A stretch of 64,000 bases of DNA from Nymphalis io (taxonomy: Eukaryota; Arthropoda; Insecta; Lepidoptera; Nymphalidae). The notes under the pieces are model-generated. The model was not told where the DNA came from and did not search any database. It saw nothing but the letters and a program-made list of their open reading frames with translations. The position numbers and the translations under genes are program-made. Of this stretch, positions 22,736 through 34,870 are shown one piece after another. The stretch is taken from contig NC_065892.1 of NCBI RefSeq assembly GCF_905147045.1, forward strand, positions 13,797,501-13,861,500, written 5' to 3'. How positions within the stretch are numbered: position 1 is the stretch's first letter; every line of letters starts with the position of its first letter.

Positions 22736-24889
22736 TCAGAGTAGGTACTATATACTCGTATGTATATTTAGGAGTTAAAGTACATTTAGTATTTATTATA
22801 TAAATATAATTGACGAATTTATTACAATCGATTGTTTTTTTAAATATTTATCTCAATAACTCTTTGTAAGGAATTATCAGTCCAATTAAGTGAAAAACTT
22901 GAGCTAGAAGTGAGAACGATAAAAGCCCAAAGAGTCGGGCCTCTTTCAATAGCCCAAAGGACCCGACCCTTACAAATCGCTAGACGGTATATCGTTGTGG
23001 CATTGACGCTTATTATTATTATTATTGTTAAGTCTTTATTTAGTAATAGGTTTAATTTAAATAACAAAGAACTTCTATTCGTAACTGTGCATGCACTCGA
23101 CTAGAATATAAATAGGGGATCGAGCATATTGCATGACATCACATTGTAAAATTGATGTTTGATTGAAAAAATCAAGAATTTATATCATTTTCATGACAAG
23201 AAATATCCGAGACGTAATTATGATTTATTACGCCGTCGATATTACAATAAATCAAATAATTTGCCGACTCATGTTAATATTTCTATAATATAAATCTTGG
23301 TGGAAATTTTAAATTAAATAGTTCCTCGTAATTTTTTTTATATTCACTGAACAAAAATCAATAATGAGAGGACAAGTCAATATGTGTTTGTCATTAGTGA
23401 ACGTGAGTTCTAAAATTAATTAAGATAAGGTTAGAAAGTATAAAGTCGCACAAAAACTTTTCCTGTAATCAATTTATAGTCATGTTAGATGAGAAATTAC
23501 TTTAGTCGAAGTTATTATCGACCAAATGATTTCCAACCCTTAATAGATTATAAAAACTATATAATTCTTTAATTATTATGTCTTTTTTATTTAATTCGGT
23601 TAACCGGTAGTAATGCTGTGCGTGAAACAGGACAAATGACATCAGTAGTTATTTCACTAATAAGCATATTCTTAGTATATAATGAGTTCCAGCTTGAATA
23701 CTGAATGAGTGTGATTATAAACACAATGGGCTTAACATCTTGAATTATCATGATTGGTGGCGCATTGATGGTTTCTAAGACTTACTTTAAAACAGTTACC
23801 TGATATGTGTATAAAATTTTTTTTTAACATTTAATTTATTATAAAGCGTACTTATATCATTAAGAAGAAATAAAACTATATTTCTATTTATGCAGTTTTA
23901 TGATAGACCTGTTTAAAATTAATTGAAAGTATAGAATGATAATTTTATAATAAAAATATATATAAGAAAATTTATAACTGATGTATTATTTTTATTGATT
24001 AATTTAAACATTGTAAATTAAATCTTTATTTTTTTATTTTACGTTAAATGTAAATATTTTTACACATTTTTTTTTAATTTAGTTATTAAGAAATTTAATT
24101 TATATAATATAATTTATTGTTATGTTATAAATGAGCATAAATTTAAAAATATTAATAATTCTAGTCAATAATTTAAAATCGATTGTAGTTTTACAATTGA
24201 ATAATTGTAGGAGATTCATCAGTACATACGCTGTGGTACTTGTCATCGACTTATCATTTTTCAAACTAGTATCATCGATAAAATTGTGTGTTCTGTCATT
24301 AAGAAGAATGAAGCGATATAAATATTATTCAGTAATTCGATAGAACGAGTCATGTGTGTGCGTTCGTCTCTTTTTCAGTGGAGCTTATCTGTAGGAAAAG
24401 ATTACCCTGTAAAAACTCATTTCGTATCTCACTGCTGTTGCCTGGTTGGTAAATTAATATTGTTTAAAAATAGTCTTATTACGTAATGAGAAATTAATAA
24501 AAACCACACGTATATACACTTATAAATCTTTAACTCTCATTTCATCAACTTCACTTTTAGATAAGTCATCCATTCCAAAAATGTAAATTGATTAATTGGA
24601 GACGAAATGCATCTAAGCTACTTGAAGTAGAAAGCGCTCTAAATACCTATAAAGGCTGAATTTGCTTTTCACTTGCGGCCGAGCGAGAAAATCATTTATG
24701 ATAGGAATGATAAAAGTCTTGCCATTTTTGTAAATAACCATACTTGTGTATTGTGAATGTTACTTTAGTCCTATTGGCTTTGCAACCAAATTGTTAAGCG
24801 TCATATAACTTTAATAAAGGCTATTTAAGTAGAAAAACGCGGTCACATACAGAGGCATCAGCGATTATGTAAATAATGATTATGTGTAT
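22736..24889. other. Intergenic, mostly featureless
   Basis: A small GC-richer patch at 22925-22976 holds AGCCCAAAG twice, followed by AGTCGGGCC and GACCCGACCC. A scrap of repeat D may lie at 23756-23800 (TTGGTGGCGCATTGATGG). Otherwise AT-rich, with no gene seen. Confidence 0.5.
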
Positions 24890-25140
24890 ACTTGGTGGTA
24901 GGCCTTTGTGTAAGCCTGTCTAGGTGGGTACCACCCACTCCTCAGGTATTCTACCGCCGAACAGCAATATTTAGTATTATTGTGTGCTGGTTTGAAGGGC
25001 GAGTAGGTATTGTAACTACAGGCACAAGGGACATATCTTAGTTCCCAAGGTTGGTGGCGCATTGGTGATGTGAAGAACCGTTAATATTTCTTACAGCGCC
25101 TTGTTTATGGGCTTACTTATTACCAGTGTTTTATATAAAA
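24890..25140 (+). repeat. Repeat D copy, shortened 3' end
   Basis: CTTGGTGGTAGGCCTTTGTG, GTGGGTACCACCCACTCCTC, TTCTACCGCCGAACAGCAAT, GGTTGGTGGCGCATTGGTG and ATTTCTTACAGCGCC follow the repeat-D order. The 3' stem-loop region is reduced to TTACTTATTACCAG. Confidence 0.8.
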
Positions 25141-26104
25141 AAACCTCAAGATACAGAAATTGATGTAAAAAATGATACATATTATTTAAATTTTAACATA
25201 ATATGATAATCGTTAAAGGAAAATTCTCATTACATTCAAAATGTTTAAGGATGTATAATTACTAAATAAAAGCTATGTAAATAAACAGTTGATATCATGA
25301 AAATTTGTTTTCATTTTACCGGATTATTTTTCACTGACTTGATTTGTTTTTTCTGTCATTATATTTATTACAGTCATGTCTAATATTGATACGTTCACTA
25401 TAAATAACAGTAAGAAAACAATTTCTGAGGAAGTTGTTGAAGTTGCTTCTTTAAGTATATACTAAATAAAATATGTATAATTGTCTTGGCTTAACGTGAT
25501 ATCTTAGAACTTTTTTCCGGTGGAAGGACTGCGTTGCGAGACTTCAGTTGCAGAAATGATGGTTTCAAGGTTTGCTATGTCATTTAGATTGACTTATTTT
25601 ACTGTTTGTATCCTAGAGGTAATAAATTTCTACATTAATAAAGAATAATTGTTTTCCTTAACAAACAAACGATATTTATTTTGATAAAAATGATTTATAT
25701 TTATATTATTTATTATTCACTTGTACCCAACAAGTTAAAGTAAATAATAAATTGTAAGAATGATGATATTTTTCAGCGCCATCTAACCTCTATTACGAAC
25801 AACTTTGGGTAAAAATATTTTGGTTTCTTAGCATCTATATAAATATTCGATTCATATGCCAGAAGATGTCTCTATCACTTGTAGCATTTTTCAGTCTAAT
25901 CGTGATATAAATTGTACCTCATATATGAAAATTAACTAATGTTTATATGTATCTTCTAAAAATAGCATACAGGGATATTTATGTACTATTTTTTACTCTA
26001 TTTTTATACTACTCTGAGAATTTTCAAGCCTATTACTAAAAATAAAATGATCAGACTAAGAATAAAAGAATAAATTGAGAGATTGAAGACTAATTTGTGT
26101 TTAT
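25141..26104. other. Intergenic, non-coding
   Basis: No gene seen. AGCGCCATCTAAC at 25777 resembles half of a CTCF-type site (reverse TAGATGGCGC) but lacks the 5' part of the motif. Confidence 0.45.
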
Positions 26105-26270
26105 AAATTAATCTCATGCTCGGCGGTTAAGGAAAACATCGTGAGGAAACCTGAATGTGTCGGATGATAATGTGCTTTATGTGTATCTTCTATCTGGCTG
26201 TGTCAAGAGCATAGTGAAATAAGGAAAGAGAGGCCTTAGTCCAGCAGTGGGACATTAACATTAATTACTT
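26105..26270 (+). repeat. SINE-B partial copy
   Basis: It keeps GGAAAACATCGTGAGGAAAC, CCTGAATGTGT and the 3' block GGCCTTAGTCCAGCAGTGGG. The tRNA-like head and the GGAGCAGCGTGG block are missing. Confidence 0.65.
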
Positions 26271-26953
26271 AGAGAAATCTATAGATTTGTATCTCTGATA
26301 CTAATTTGCAAAATTTCACCCACACATACTCACAGGTGAAAATTAGCAAAACCTCGTACTCGTATATACAAACACAACTTCATTTTTTATAACATACAAT
26401 ATTGCTAAGCACGTTTCAAAGCAGATTGAAATTATTTTTTCACAAACAACTTTTGAGTTTTGTGAAACATGAATTTTTTACACGGTTAAATTAAAAACGT
26501 GTGCTGTATTACGGAATTCTCGAATCACGTGCTACAAAAACTCTCTGAATTTGAAAACATTTCACTTTTTTTTCACACAATTGTGTCATAGAAGAGTCAA
26601 TTTATTTCACTTTTCTTGCTCATGTATTTGTTCGGTAACTTTGAAAGTTTTGACATTATTGTTAATTTAACGTACGTTTTGATATCATTACATTATATAA
26701 TGTGTTTAATACACAGTAAATAGTATAATTTGTTTTTTAATTGTAATTTGTTTTCATTTCTTTTTTTTTCGAATTGAGTGTAGGTATTGGCCCAAATGGC
26801 CTCAACAGAGTCTTCAAATACTCAGCTAGATATTCAGCCTTATCGAAACACATCCTTAAAATGTTCCTCTCAATTCTCATCTACCTATTAATTATCGAAT
26901 TTTATAATGATGATCTTAACCATTTTCATTTTTAATTAATTACTATATTTATT

Positions 26954-27225
26954 AGCCGAGATGGCCGACGATCTTGGGTTTAAACCCGGGCAAGCACCAC
27001 TGAATTTTCATGTGCTTAATTTGTGTTTATATTTCATCTCGTGCTTGACAGTGAAGGGAAACACCGTGAAAAAAATCTAATTTCACTGAAATTCAGCCAC
27101 ATATGTATTCCACCAACCCGCATTGGAGCAGCGTGGTAGAATAAGCTCCAAACCTTCTCCTCAAAAAAGGAGAGAAGACCTTAGCCAAGTAGTGGGACAT
27201 TCACAGGCTGTTACTTTTACTTACT
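26954..27225 (+). repeat. SINE-B copy with a deleted head segment
   Basis: It starts AGCCGAGATGGCC but jumps directly to GACGATCTTGGG, deleting the stretch between the A and B boxes. TTTAAACCCGGGCAAGCACC and the full body follow, ending TTAGCCAAGTAGTGGGAC and ACAGGCTGTTAC. The damaged box spacing should prevent pol III transcription. Confidence 0.8.
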
Positions 27226-27445
27226 ATTATAATAATTAGCCTCTTGGTCGATGATCAAAGATCGCTGGGGAACCTGCACGTGTCATATTAAATTCTATGA
27301 AATGTGTATCTACAATCTTAGTAGTGGAGTGTTGTAGTACTGGAGGGTGACATATGATGTCACAAGTTATTAGCACTGGATCGACTGGTTACGTAGGCAA
27401 ATATAGTTTGCTTACTATGCAATATTCAACTAGAATATAATATTC

Positions 27446-27813
27446 AGTAATAATAATAATAATGACCGATTTCGGCCACGGCGGCCAATCTCAAGAGAGA
27501 TTAGCCAACTACGCGGGAGATATTATAGTGCACAAGTGTGGGCGCAAGCATAGGTGCACTCTCTATTACCTAACTCTCATAATCCAATGGGACGGCAATC
27601 TGATACGATCGGAAAGAGTTCAGGCTCATGACCAACGGCTTTACGTGCTTTCCGAGGCACGGGAGGGTACACGCTTCCAACTTCGAGACTCCGGGCTGCT
27701 ACTGAGAATTTTCTGACAGAAAAACACTAACTTTTTATTGGCCCGACTTGGGAATTGAACCCAGGACCTCCGTGTCTGCGGCCTTACATTAAGCCACTAG
27801 ACCAACGAGGCAG
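27446..27813 (-). repeat. SINE-A copy 2 (tRNA-derived)
   Basis: It is close to copy 1: head CTGCCTCGTTGGTCTAGTGG and GGTTCAATTCCCAAG on the minus strand, body, and an ATT repeat tail read as TAA repeats at 27449-27463. It is full length. Confidence 0.85.
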
Positions 27814-29090
27814 TCAATCATACTCAGTAATTGTTATGTAAATTGCAGTCATAAGTGGATGAAGGTGTCATATTTTTAAGCTTTTGAATTAGTTACATCA
27901 ATGATCAGCTTTACTCACTATACACGTGACACCTTCAAGGAACGGACGAATGGCTTATGTACTCGAATAAGTAATCAACTCAATAACGTAACACTGCAAA
28001 TTACTTAAAATCATCTTTCTGTTTCAATTACTCCATGACTCCATCTGGCCATCGTTTTTGATAGGAACGTAACTTAATATTAAATAAAAAAATGCCTGTA
28101 TTAATTCTGATTTCAAAGCCAATTGTTTATTATTTACATTTATATATTAAGAGTAAACTAAAGACTTATGGTCTATCACAAGTATAATATACAATTATAT
28201 GTCAATAAATAAAAGTATTACCTTTATTATAGGTGACTATCTGCCCGTCTCAATATATATATATATATATATTAATTAACTCGGTTCAATGTTCTGTCTA
28301 TATGTAGAAACCGTATCAAAATTCATTGCGTGGGTTAGGAGTTAGCGGAAATACAGACCGAGGAATTCAGCGACTTTGTTTGTATACTATTAAGAGATAG
28401 ATTATAGATAACATTTAATATAGCAACGGAAATAGCTTAAAGTTAAATAATATAAAGGTAACGAATCTTTCATTTTAACGATATTGCTTTGAAATCTGAT
28501 TATTCTGTTTAGAAGTGACTGATAATAACTAAATTAGAACTCGATGATCAATTTTGCAATATCATGCGCTTATTAATACGTAGGCACTTAGTTGGTACTG
28601 ATAAGCGAAGGCGACGAAGTAAATTGAGCAATCTAAAAAACTATTAATTTATTTATACAGAAACAAATTCTTGCACAAGCATCTTTCACTTTTAATAGTA
28701 TCTAGAATATTAGAATGGATAATTCATCGTGGTAATGGCGGATTTTATTAGCTAAGCTAAAGATTGTAGTGTGGCACATAAAAGGTTTTAGAATACCTTC
28801 CAATTTTGAAATGTATTATTTAACAAAACAATACTAATTGCGTTCCAATATTTTGGGCCAATAACAAGGATAATTTTCACTGGCAAAACAATGTCAGTGA
28901 CGCTTAGTTCAACGTCTTCACATAAGGACACGGCTATTACAAAAGTAAATTTTCAATTCGTAAACGCCTTATAATAATAATATGTTATTTAGATAATGAA
29001 ATTCATAAAAGGATGTTTTCAGTGTAACCTGAAGCTTAGTTTAAATACATAGCATTTTCCGTATGAACGGAAATCCGTCATCATTAATTA
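27814..29090. other. Intergenic, non-coding
   Basis: AT-rich, with a TA dinucleotide run at about 28253-28271. No gene or family repeat recognised. Confidence 0.5.
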
Positions 29091-29360
29091 TTTATTTTAA
29101 TGTTTAACGAACATTTACTACCGTACTTATAAACTATGTTTAGTCGGTGTTTAGTCAAACACTGATTTTCCTCTTTTTGATTATCTTTGTGAGCATTGAT
29201 TTGATATTATAAGAAACAAAACTATTTATTAATTAATATTTAATGAACATTCACTGTGATACTTATAAACTTGTATGGTGTGTTTACACCGATTTCCCTC
29301 TTTTTGATTATCTTTATGTCATCAATGATTTGAAATTCGAAGAAACAAATCCGCATTTTA
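29091..29360. repeat. 136-bp tandem duplication containing MITE-E left halves
   Basis: Two diverged units share TACTTATAAACT (29124 and 29260), TTTTGATTATCTTT and a GAAACAAA end, giving a period of about 136 bp. Each unit contains the left part of the inverted-repeat element seen complete at 41703-41844 (ACTTATAAAC through CTCTTT). Confidence 0.6.
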
Positions 29361-29649
29361 ATGGGGTGATTCTAGACTAAACAATAAGATAAAATTATTA
29401 GTAATAATAATTTCTATGTGAGAATATGAATAGTACCTATAATATCTTATGTCCTTATAACTTCCATTCTACCCTGAATATTTATTTTTTATTAACGTTT
29501 ATTTAACCTCCACGGACTAGGTTTCTGGCCCCTTGTTTATTCTAATAAAGGTAATATTATATAATACGATATGATAAAGAGCTTGTATTTTACACATTAA
29601 TTATTACTTAAGTGGTTTTTTAATGTTATTTTATTTTATTTATTATGTT

Positions 29650-29895
29650 ATAGGTAGGCGGGTGCCCATAGACATTCGCGATGTAATTAACCATTCCTTA
29701 CATCGCCAATGCGCCACAAAGTTTGGGATCGAAGATGTTACGTCCCTTGTGTCTATAGTTCCACGATTGCATAGCAACAATATAGTATTACCGCTAAACA
29801 ACAATATTATAACAATTAACATCGTATAGCAGCAATACGTGAAGTATTGCTGTTTAGCGGTAGAATATCAGATAAGTGGATGTTACCTAAACCGA
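29650..29895 (-). repeat. Repeat D copy, minus strand, rearranged 5' part
   Basis: The + strand reads GCGGGTGCCCATAGACATTC, TTCCTTACATCGCCAATGCG, GATGTTACGTCCCTTGTG and, at the far end, GCTGTTTAGCGGTAGAATAT. The middle contains an unusual doubling of the CAATATTA/AGCAATAC part (29770-29860). Confidence 0.72.
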
Positions 29896-30674
29896 TGGAC
29901 TTTCACAAAACTTTAACTTGCTGATACTAAAATAAGTATGTAACGTAATTACGTAAAGTTCATAATATTTATATTGCTTATTGCGATAGTGGGAGTGAGA
30001 CATAAATGTTATATGAAATATAATGTACATAATAAATAAATGGATGTTTGTTTGGGATTGCCGTCCCATAGGATGTGTCCACAACAATATTCCCTACGCA
30101 TGATAATCGTTAACACTGAAAGCTTTGGTTGAAATTCAATCATAAGGACATTTTTTTCTTATATTTATGTATTAGGTTACGTAGAACCTTCAATTCCGGG
30201 ATCCTTTTATACATTATATTTTTATACCTATTCTTTATACAACATCGTTAAATCTTTAAATTAACATAAGACTTTCAGTAATAATCATATTTTTGATAGC
30301 AGTTATCTATAAGTCAACCTCAAACAATACTGGATTATACATGACAAATCCAAATAAGCTTTACTCAAAAAACAAATTAAGTCTCGGCTTAATCTCTTAT
30401 GGTATCACATATGCGCGTGCGTAAGAACGTTGGGTAAACTAATCAGAGAGAATCATAACCTTGTTTCAAGCAAATACGAAACAAATTGGACGATTAAGCG
30501 TCTAAGAGATTCTTGTAACGTTTATTTAGGATGTTATTTATTCTGGAGTTAAGTGAAAATTTTACAAATTATGCTGTAAATGAAGTGATATATAAAAATG
30601 ATTTATTGTTTAAAATTAATTAAATTTTGTATTAACTTCATTTCAGCATAATGTATTTTTTATGTCACAGGTTT

Positions 30675-30716
30675 GGACAGGTAAGGTTAGTGATCACCAC
30701 CGCCCATAGACATTGT
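30675..30716 (-). repeat. Repeat D scrap
   Basis: GTTAGTGATCACCACCGCCC followed by ATAGACATTG matches the repeat-D 3' part in reverse. Very short. Confidence 0.45.
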
Positions 30717-31290
30717 ATTTAATTAACTAGGAAAGATCATTATTATTTAATGATTGCTCAAAATTATTATTTTTTCGATATCGATAAGCAAAATATTTTG
30801 CTATTATTTGTTGAAAATCCAATCCATTTGTATTACTTGTAATCTACATCATCATAATTCATCTTTTTCTGTTACTTTAGAAAGTTATATAATATTATTA
30901 GAAAAACAGAATTGTGGTACATCACTTATGCCTAGTTAAATTTCCTCCAAGCTGCTCCAATGGATTTCCTCAGGATGTAAGCTCTAACTACCGAGTACGC
31001 CATTCAATTTAAACACACTGAATCAAACAGGTTCGAACATTCTGCTTAGACTCATATGTTTTAATCACTGGGCTAGCAAGCTTCAGGTACAAACTTAATC
31101 GCCTTGCTATAACATTTTCTTGAAATTAACATTTACTTAACAATTTAACGCTTAATTAAGCAGTTGGGTAGTTTTATAGTAAGGGTGTGAACATTCTTAC
31201 AAAGACTAATAAATTAAATCTTATACAATTAAGATTGTTCTTAAGGGCGTTAACTTAATAATGTTGTTTCGTTGATGAACTGAAATGAAC

Positions 31291-31604
31291 TTTAATTAAT
31301 GCAGTAACAGTAACAGCCTGTAAATGTCATACTGCTGGGCTAAGGCCTCCGCTCCCTTTTTTGAGGAGAAGGTTTGGAGCTTATTCCACCACGCTGCTCC
31401 AGTGCGGGTTGGTAGAATACACATGTGGTGACACATGCAGGTTTCCTCACAATGTTTTCCTTCACCGAAAAGCACGAGATGAATTATAAACAGAAATTAA
31501 GCACATGTAAATTCAGAGGTGCTTGCCCGGGATTGAACCCACGTTCATCGGTTAAGATTCACGCGTTCTTACCACTGGGCCATCTCGACTTTTTAATTAA
31601 TGCA
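31291..31604 (-). repeat. SINE-B copy with 13-bp target-site duplications
   Basis: TTTAATTAATGCA occurs at 31291-31303 and 31592-31604 and brackets a SINE-B at 31304-31591. The element has its tRNA-like head at the right (TCGAGATGGCCCAGTGG on the minus strand) and the ACAGGCTGTTACTG end at the left. The duplication is direct evidence of LINE-mediated retroposition. Confidence 0.87.
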
Positions 31605-31784
31605 TTCAGTTGATATTACAATAGATCTTTATTTCTAAATATTTGAACTGAGTTTTAAGAAATAAAGATGTGACGAATTTTTTATCTGTTTTGCGTTCCT
31701 CAATTATACAATGTAAATGAAAAGTTATATAATTAATTGGACAAAACATTATATAATTTAATTTAGTTCATTTCTAGAAAATTA

Positions 31785-31900
31785 TTTTGGCAGGTTTTCT
31801 TACGATGTTTACTAAATTAAGTGCATAAACAGATGATTGTCCGAGTTTGAACTGCAGTCTTGGGTTAGAAATTGCGTGTTATTTACCGCTGGGTTATGTC
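31785..31900 (-). repeat. SINE-B degraded scrap
   Basis: GGCAGGTTTTCTTACGATGT, GATTGTCCGAGTTTGAACTG and TTATTTACCGCTGGG resemble the head half of SINE-B in reverse, with heavy divergence. Confidence 0.5.
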
Positions 31901-31937
31901 ATCAAATGATGCTTGATATTATTTTGAGGATGTTCTC

Positions 31938-32138
31938 ATGATTGATTTTCAAGAGACTAGCCAACTGCGCAGGACATATATAGTGTACAAGCGTGTGCGC
32001 AAACACAGATGCAATCTGTATACCGTCACTCTCATAATCCGATGGTACGACAAATCCGACACGACCGGAAAGAATTCGGACGAAGGACTAACGTCCTTGT
32101 ACATCCTTCCCCTGCGGGCTAGTACTAAGAAATAAGAA
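31938..32138 (-). repeat. SINE-A 3' part
   Basis: The body of SINE-A (AGAGACTAGCCAACTGCGCA, CTCTCATAATCCGATGG, GACACGACCGGAAAGA) without the tRNA-like head. Since SINE insertions truncate at the 5' end, loss of the head is the expected form. Confidence 0.75.
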
Positions 32139-32217
32139 AATTAGATTATCCGTAAATAATGTACAAAATCGCAAAACGATTATAAATTGTTACATTTATG
32201 TTTTTTCTAATATTTTG

Positions 32218-32475
32218 ACGAGCCGGTTGGCGTGGTTGGTAGAACACTAGCCTTTCACGCCGAAGGTTGTGGGTTCAATTCCCACCCAGGACAGACATTT
32301 GTGTGCATAACATGTCTGTTTGTCCTGAGTCTGGGTGTAATTATCTATATAAGTATGTATTTACAAAATGAAAAGTAGTATATGTAGTATATCAGTTGTC
32401 TGGTTTCCATAGCACAAGCTCTGTACAAGCTTAATTTGGGATCAGATGGCCGTGTGTGAAAAATGTCCCAGGATA
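32218..32475 (+). repeat. SINE-C copy 1 (tRNA-derived)
   Basis: The head GAGCCGGTTGGCGTGGTTGG and GGGTTCAATTCCCACCC give A- and B-box-like sequences 5' of a body ending GTGAAAAATGTCCCAGGATA and an ATT repeat. CACTAGCCTTTCACGCCG recalls a tRNA-Glu-like anticodon arm, but the 3' half does not close an acceptor stem. A second copy is at 41878. Confidence 0.78.
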
Positions 32476-32873
32476 TTATTATTATTAGGATATTATAATA
32501 TTAATAATTTTAAAAACTTCTGCCAAGAAATCGCTAATACCGAATAAATTATTTTCACTGCAATAGGTTTAATGAAGCTTAAAATTAATCTATCTTGTAT
32601 TCAATCGAATATGACGGTCCCAGGAATCACTTTCATTTTTCTCTTAAATTCATTCGCACATAAAAAAGTAACAAGGAACTTTCAACTCTGTATATATTAT
32701 AATATAGTAGAGTTTTCTATGTAATTATTAATAATATATTTTCAACTCAAATTAATATGCTAATTCGGATTCCGTAGTCGAACGAAAAGATTTTGTCATT
32801 TAACCTAAAGGCAATGGACGATTTATTTATTTACTTATTTTCGTAATTATCATCAAATTAAATGTTACTTGAA

Positions 32874-32911
32874 AACTCATTTATAATGTGTACACACATT
32901 ATAAATGAGTT
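32874..32911. other. Perfect 18-bp palindrome with 2-nt centre
   Basis: AACTCATTTATAATGTGT and its exact complement are separated by AC. Both arms are intact and the element stands alone, with no TE similarity recognised around it. Confidence 0.75.
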
Positions 32912-33023
32912 ATCAAAGATAAAAGATTATTTAAGATAAAATATATATTTCAACTACAATTAAATTTATAACTTGTGTTAAGAGTGGGTAATATCCTATA
33001 CATATAAATATATATATAGAGGT

Positions 33024-33297
33024 CAGGATCAGTAGCAGCTTTTAAATGTCATACTGCTGGACTGAGGCCCCCTCTCCTTTGAGAAGAAGGCTTGCAGCTT
33101 CCACTACGCTGCTCCAATGCGGGTTAGTGAAAATAGGCACATGAAGATTTCCTTACGATGTTTTTCTTCACCGTCAAGCACGAGATGAATTATAAACACA
33201 AATTAAGCACATGAAAATTCAGTGGTGCTTGCCCGGGTTTGAACCCACGATCATCGGTTAAGATTTACGCGTTCTAACCATTAGTCCATCTCGGCTT
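33024..33297 (-). repeat. SINE-B copy
   Basis: It has TCATACTGCTGGACTGAGGC, CCTCTCCTTTGAGAAGAAGG, GCTGCTCCAATGCGGG and the head GCCGAGATGGACTAATGG on the minus strand with GGTTCAAACCCGGGC. GGTAGAATACACATGTGG is largely lost. Confidence 0.82.
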
Positions 33298-33749
33298 TTT
33301 TGAGATCAGAATTGATCTGCGAATTTGCACTTATAACTTATAATACAGTGCCAATTTATTTGACCAACAATACCTTTCATCTAGTAAAATAATGAATTTA
33401 TATGATCGCCAACGCCTTATACATTGACACTTTTTCTTAATATTAATATAAATTATTAAGCATATTATTATAATAAAGAAATATTTGTCTTAACAAATTG
33501 GGCTGGTAAATTCTGTAGTGAGATTCAAGAAGCAAACAAAATCATCAAGTATGTATCAATACTATATTATATGACTATACGAATATGAGCCGCTAGGACT
33601 CATCTTCGTCTCATCTTATTTGAATTAACTATTAAAATTTTCTAGAATGTTCTATTTAGCGTATCTTATATACACCCTTAAAACATTACAGTTAGAATCG
33701 TGGAATTAGAACCTTTGTTATTTAATCTGCATAATATACTATTATACGT

Positions 33750-33850
33750 CAGTATCGCTCTTTCTTTCGTTATTGATTTGACATTTGAAAGAAGAAGACA
33801 CATTATTGTTTAACTATCCACTCGCTAAACAACGTTTATAAGTAAGGCCG
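33750..33850. repeat. MITE-E copy, right part
   Basis: TATCGCTCTTTCTTTCGTTA, TTTGAAAGAAGAAGACAC and the right end CGCTAAACAACGTTTATAAG then TAAGG match the complete inverted-repeat element at 41703. The left terminus is missing. Confidence 0.6.
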
Positions 33851-34059
33851 TATAATTATGTGACGTTGCCTAAACACACACCGATTCTGCTTATACATAT
33901 ATATTTCGGAATATTGCTGAGATAACAGCTATCTTTCGTATCAGACATGGTAACACTTTCGTCTTATGATGATGAGGTTTGTGAAATTATAGAAACGCAA
34001 GGATTGTCGATAATTTAATTTGGCTTACAATAACTAGATCTTTCTTCTTTAGATCAAAA

Positions 34060-34215
34060 GAGTTAAACGTTCCGTTGGAGGAATGCGTGTGCACCCAACG
34101 CGTCTCGACAGTCTCACTGCCACAGAACTGCCCCTCTTGAATTTCGTCGGCTTCAACGTTCCGTTAGTGCGAACTGCCGCGCCATCTGCTGGCCAATCGC
34201 AAGCTTTGCATCGTT
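34060..34215. other. GC-richer island with a doubled AACGTTCCGTT motif
   Basis: AACGTTCCGTT occurs at about 34067 and 34155, framing a GC-richer segment in AT-rich intergenic DNA. It contains the CTCF-like site listed separately. No ORF or known repeat was recognised, and whether it is regulatory is unknown. Confidence 0.45.
34179..34192 (-). promoter_or_regulatory. CTCF-like motif
   Basis: On the minus strand CCAGCAGATGGCGC matches the vertebrate CTCF core CCASYAGRKGGCRS at all 14 positions. Insect CTCF recognises a related AGRKGGCGC core. It lies between GPCR gene A and gene B, where an insulator would be plausible, but binding is unproven. Confidence 0.45.
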
Positions 34216-34841
34216 AAAAGTCAAACCTTTATATTATTTGCGCTGACATATATAGTAAAGGTATGTGTTTGAGTTTTAAATATTTTATTTGAAAAGATTA
34301 AAAATCGAATCACGTGATTTTGTCTGCTGAAAGATATAAGTGGTTCGTGTAATCACTTCCGGAGTTCAAGGTCAATGTAAATGGTATCAAGGCTTCAGAA
34401 GAATGGTTCGTTGCGTTACAGTAATATTTGAGGGCCATTGAACGCTGAGTTCATTTTAATTCAATCTTAAGTATTCAACGGGTCGAGAACAAATATTTTT
34501 TTGCATCTCAAGCAATAATAGTGACAAAGATCAGTGGGAATCGAGGACATAGCTAAGGGTTTTATGTAATTACGTTGCAAATTTTAAGTACATGTGGTTT
34601 CTATTTTAGTTTAAACGAGTATATGGCAAGACGTGGACAGTAAGCTTCGCACTTTTTAACCATATATTTATAATATGTATTACTAATATATTATTATATT
34701 AAATTAAATAATACTTTAGTAGTTTACAATAATATTGTTAATGTCGATACATTATATATGTCAATGCCATCTTGTGTGACTTTAATTTAAGGAAAAAAAA
34801 ATATAGTTAAAATAATTTTAAGAATTTACACACAAAGAATT

Positions 34842-34870
34842 AACAAAGGAATCAAAACTGAGCAATTGAA
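34842..34870. repeat. 29-bp sequence repeated exactly at 51122-51150
   Basis: It begins AACAAAGGAATCAAAACTGA and ends GCAATTGAA. Similarity extends weakly to the left (ATTTACA and an A-rich part) but not to the right in either copy. This suggests the shared terminus of an unnamed repeat. Confidence 0.6.
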
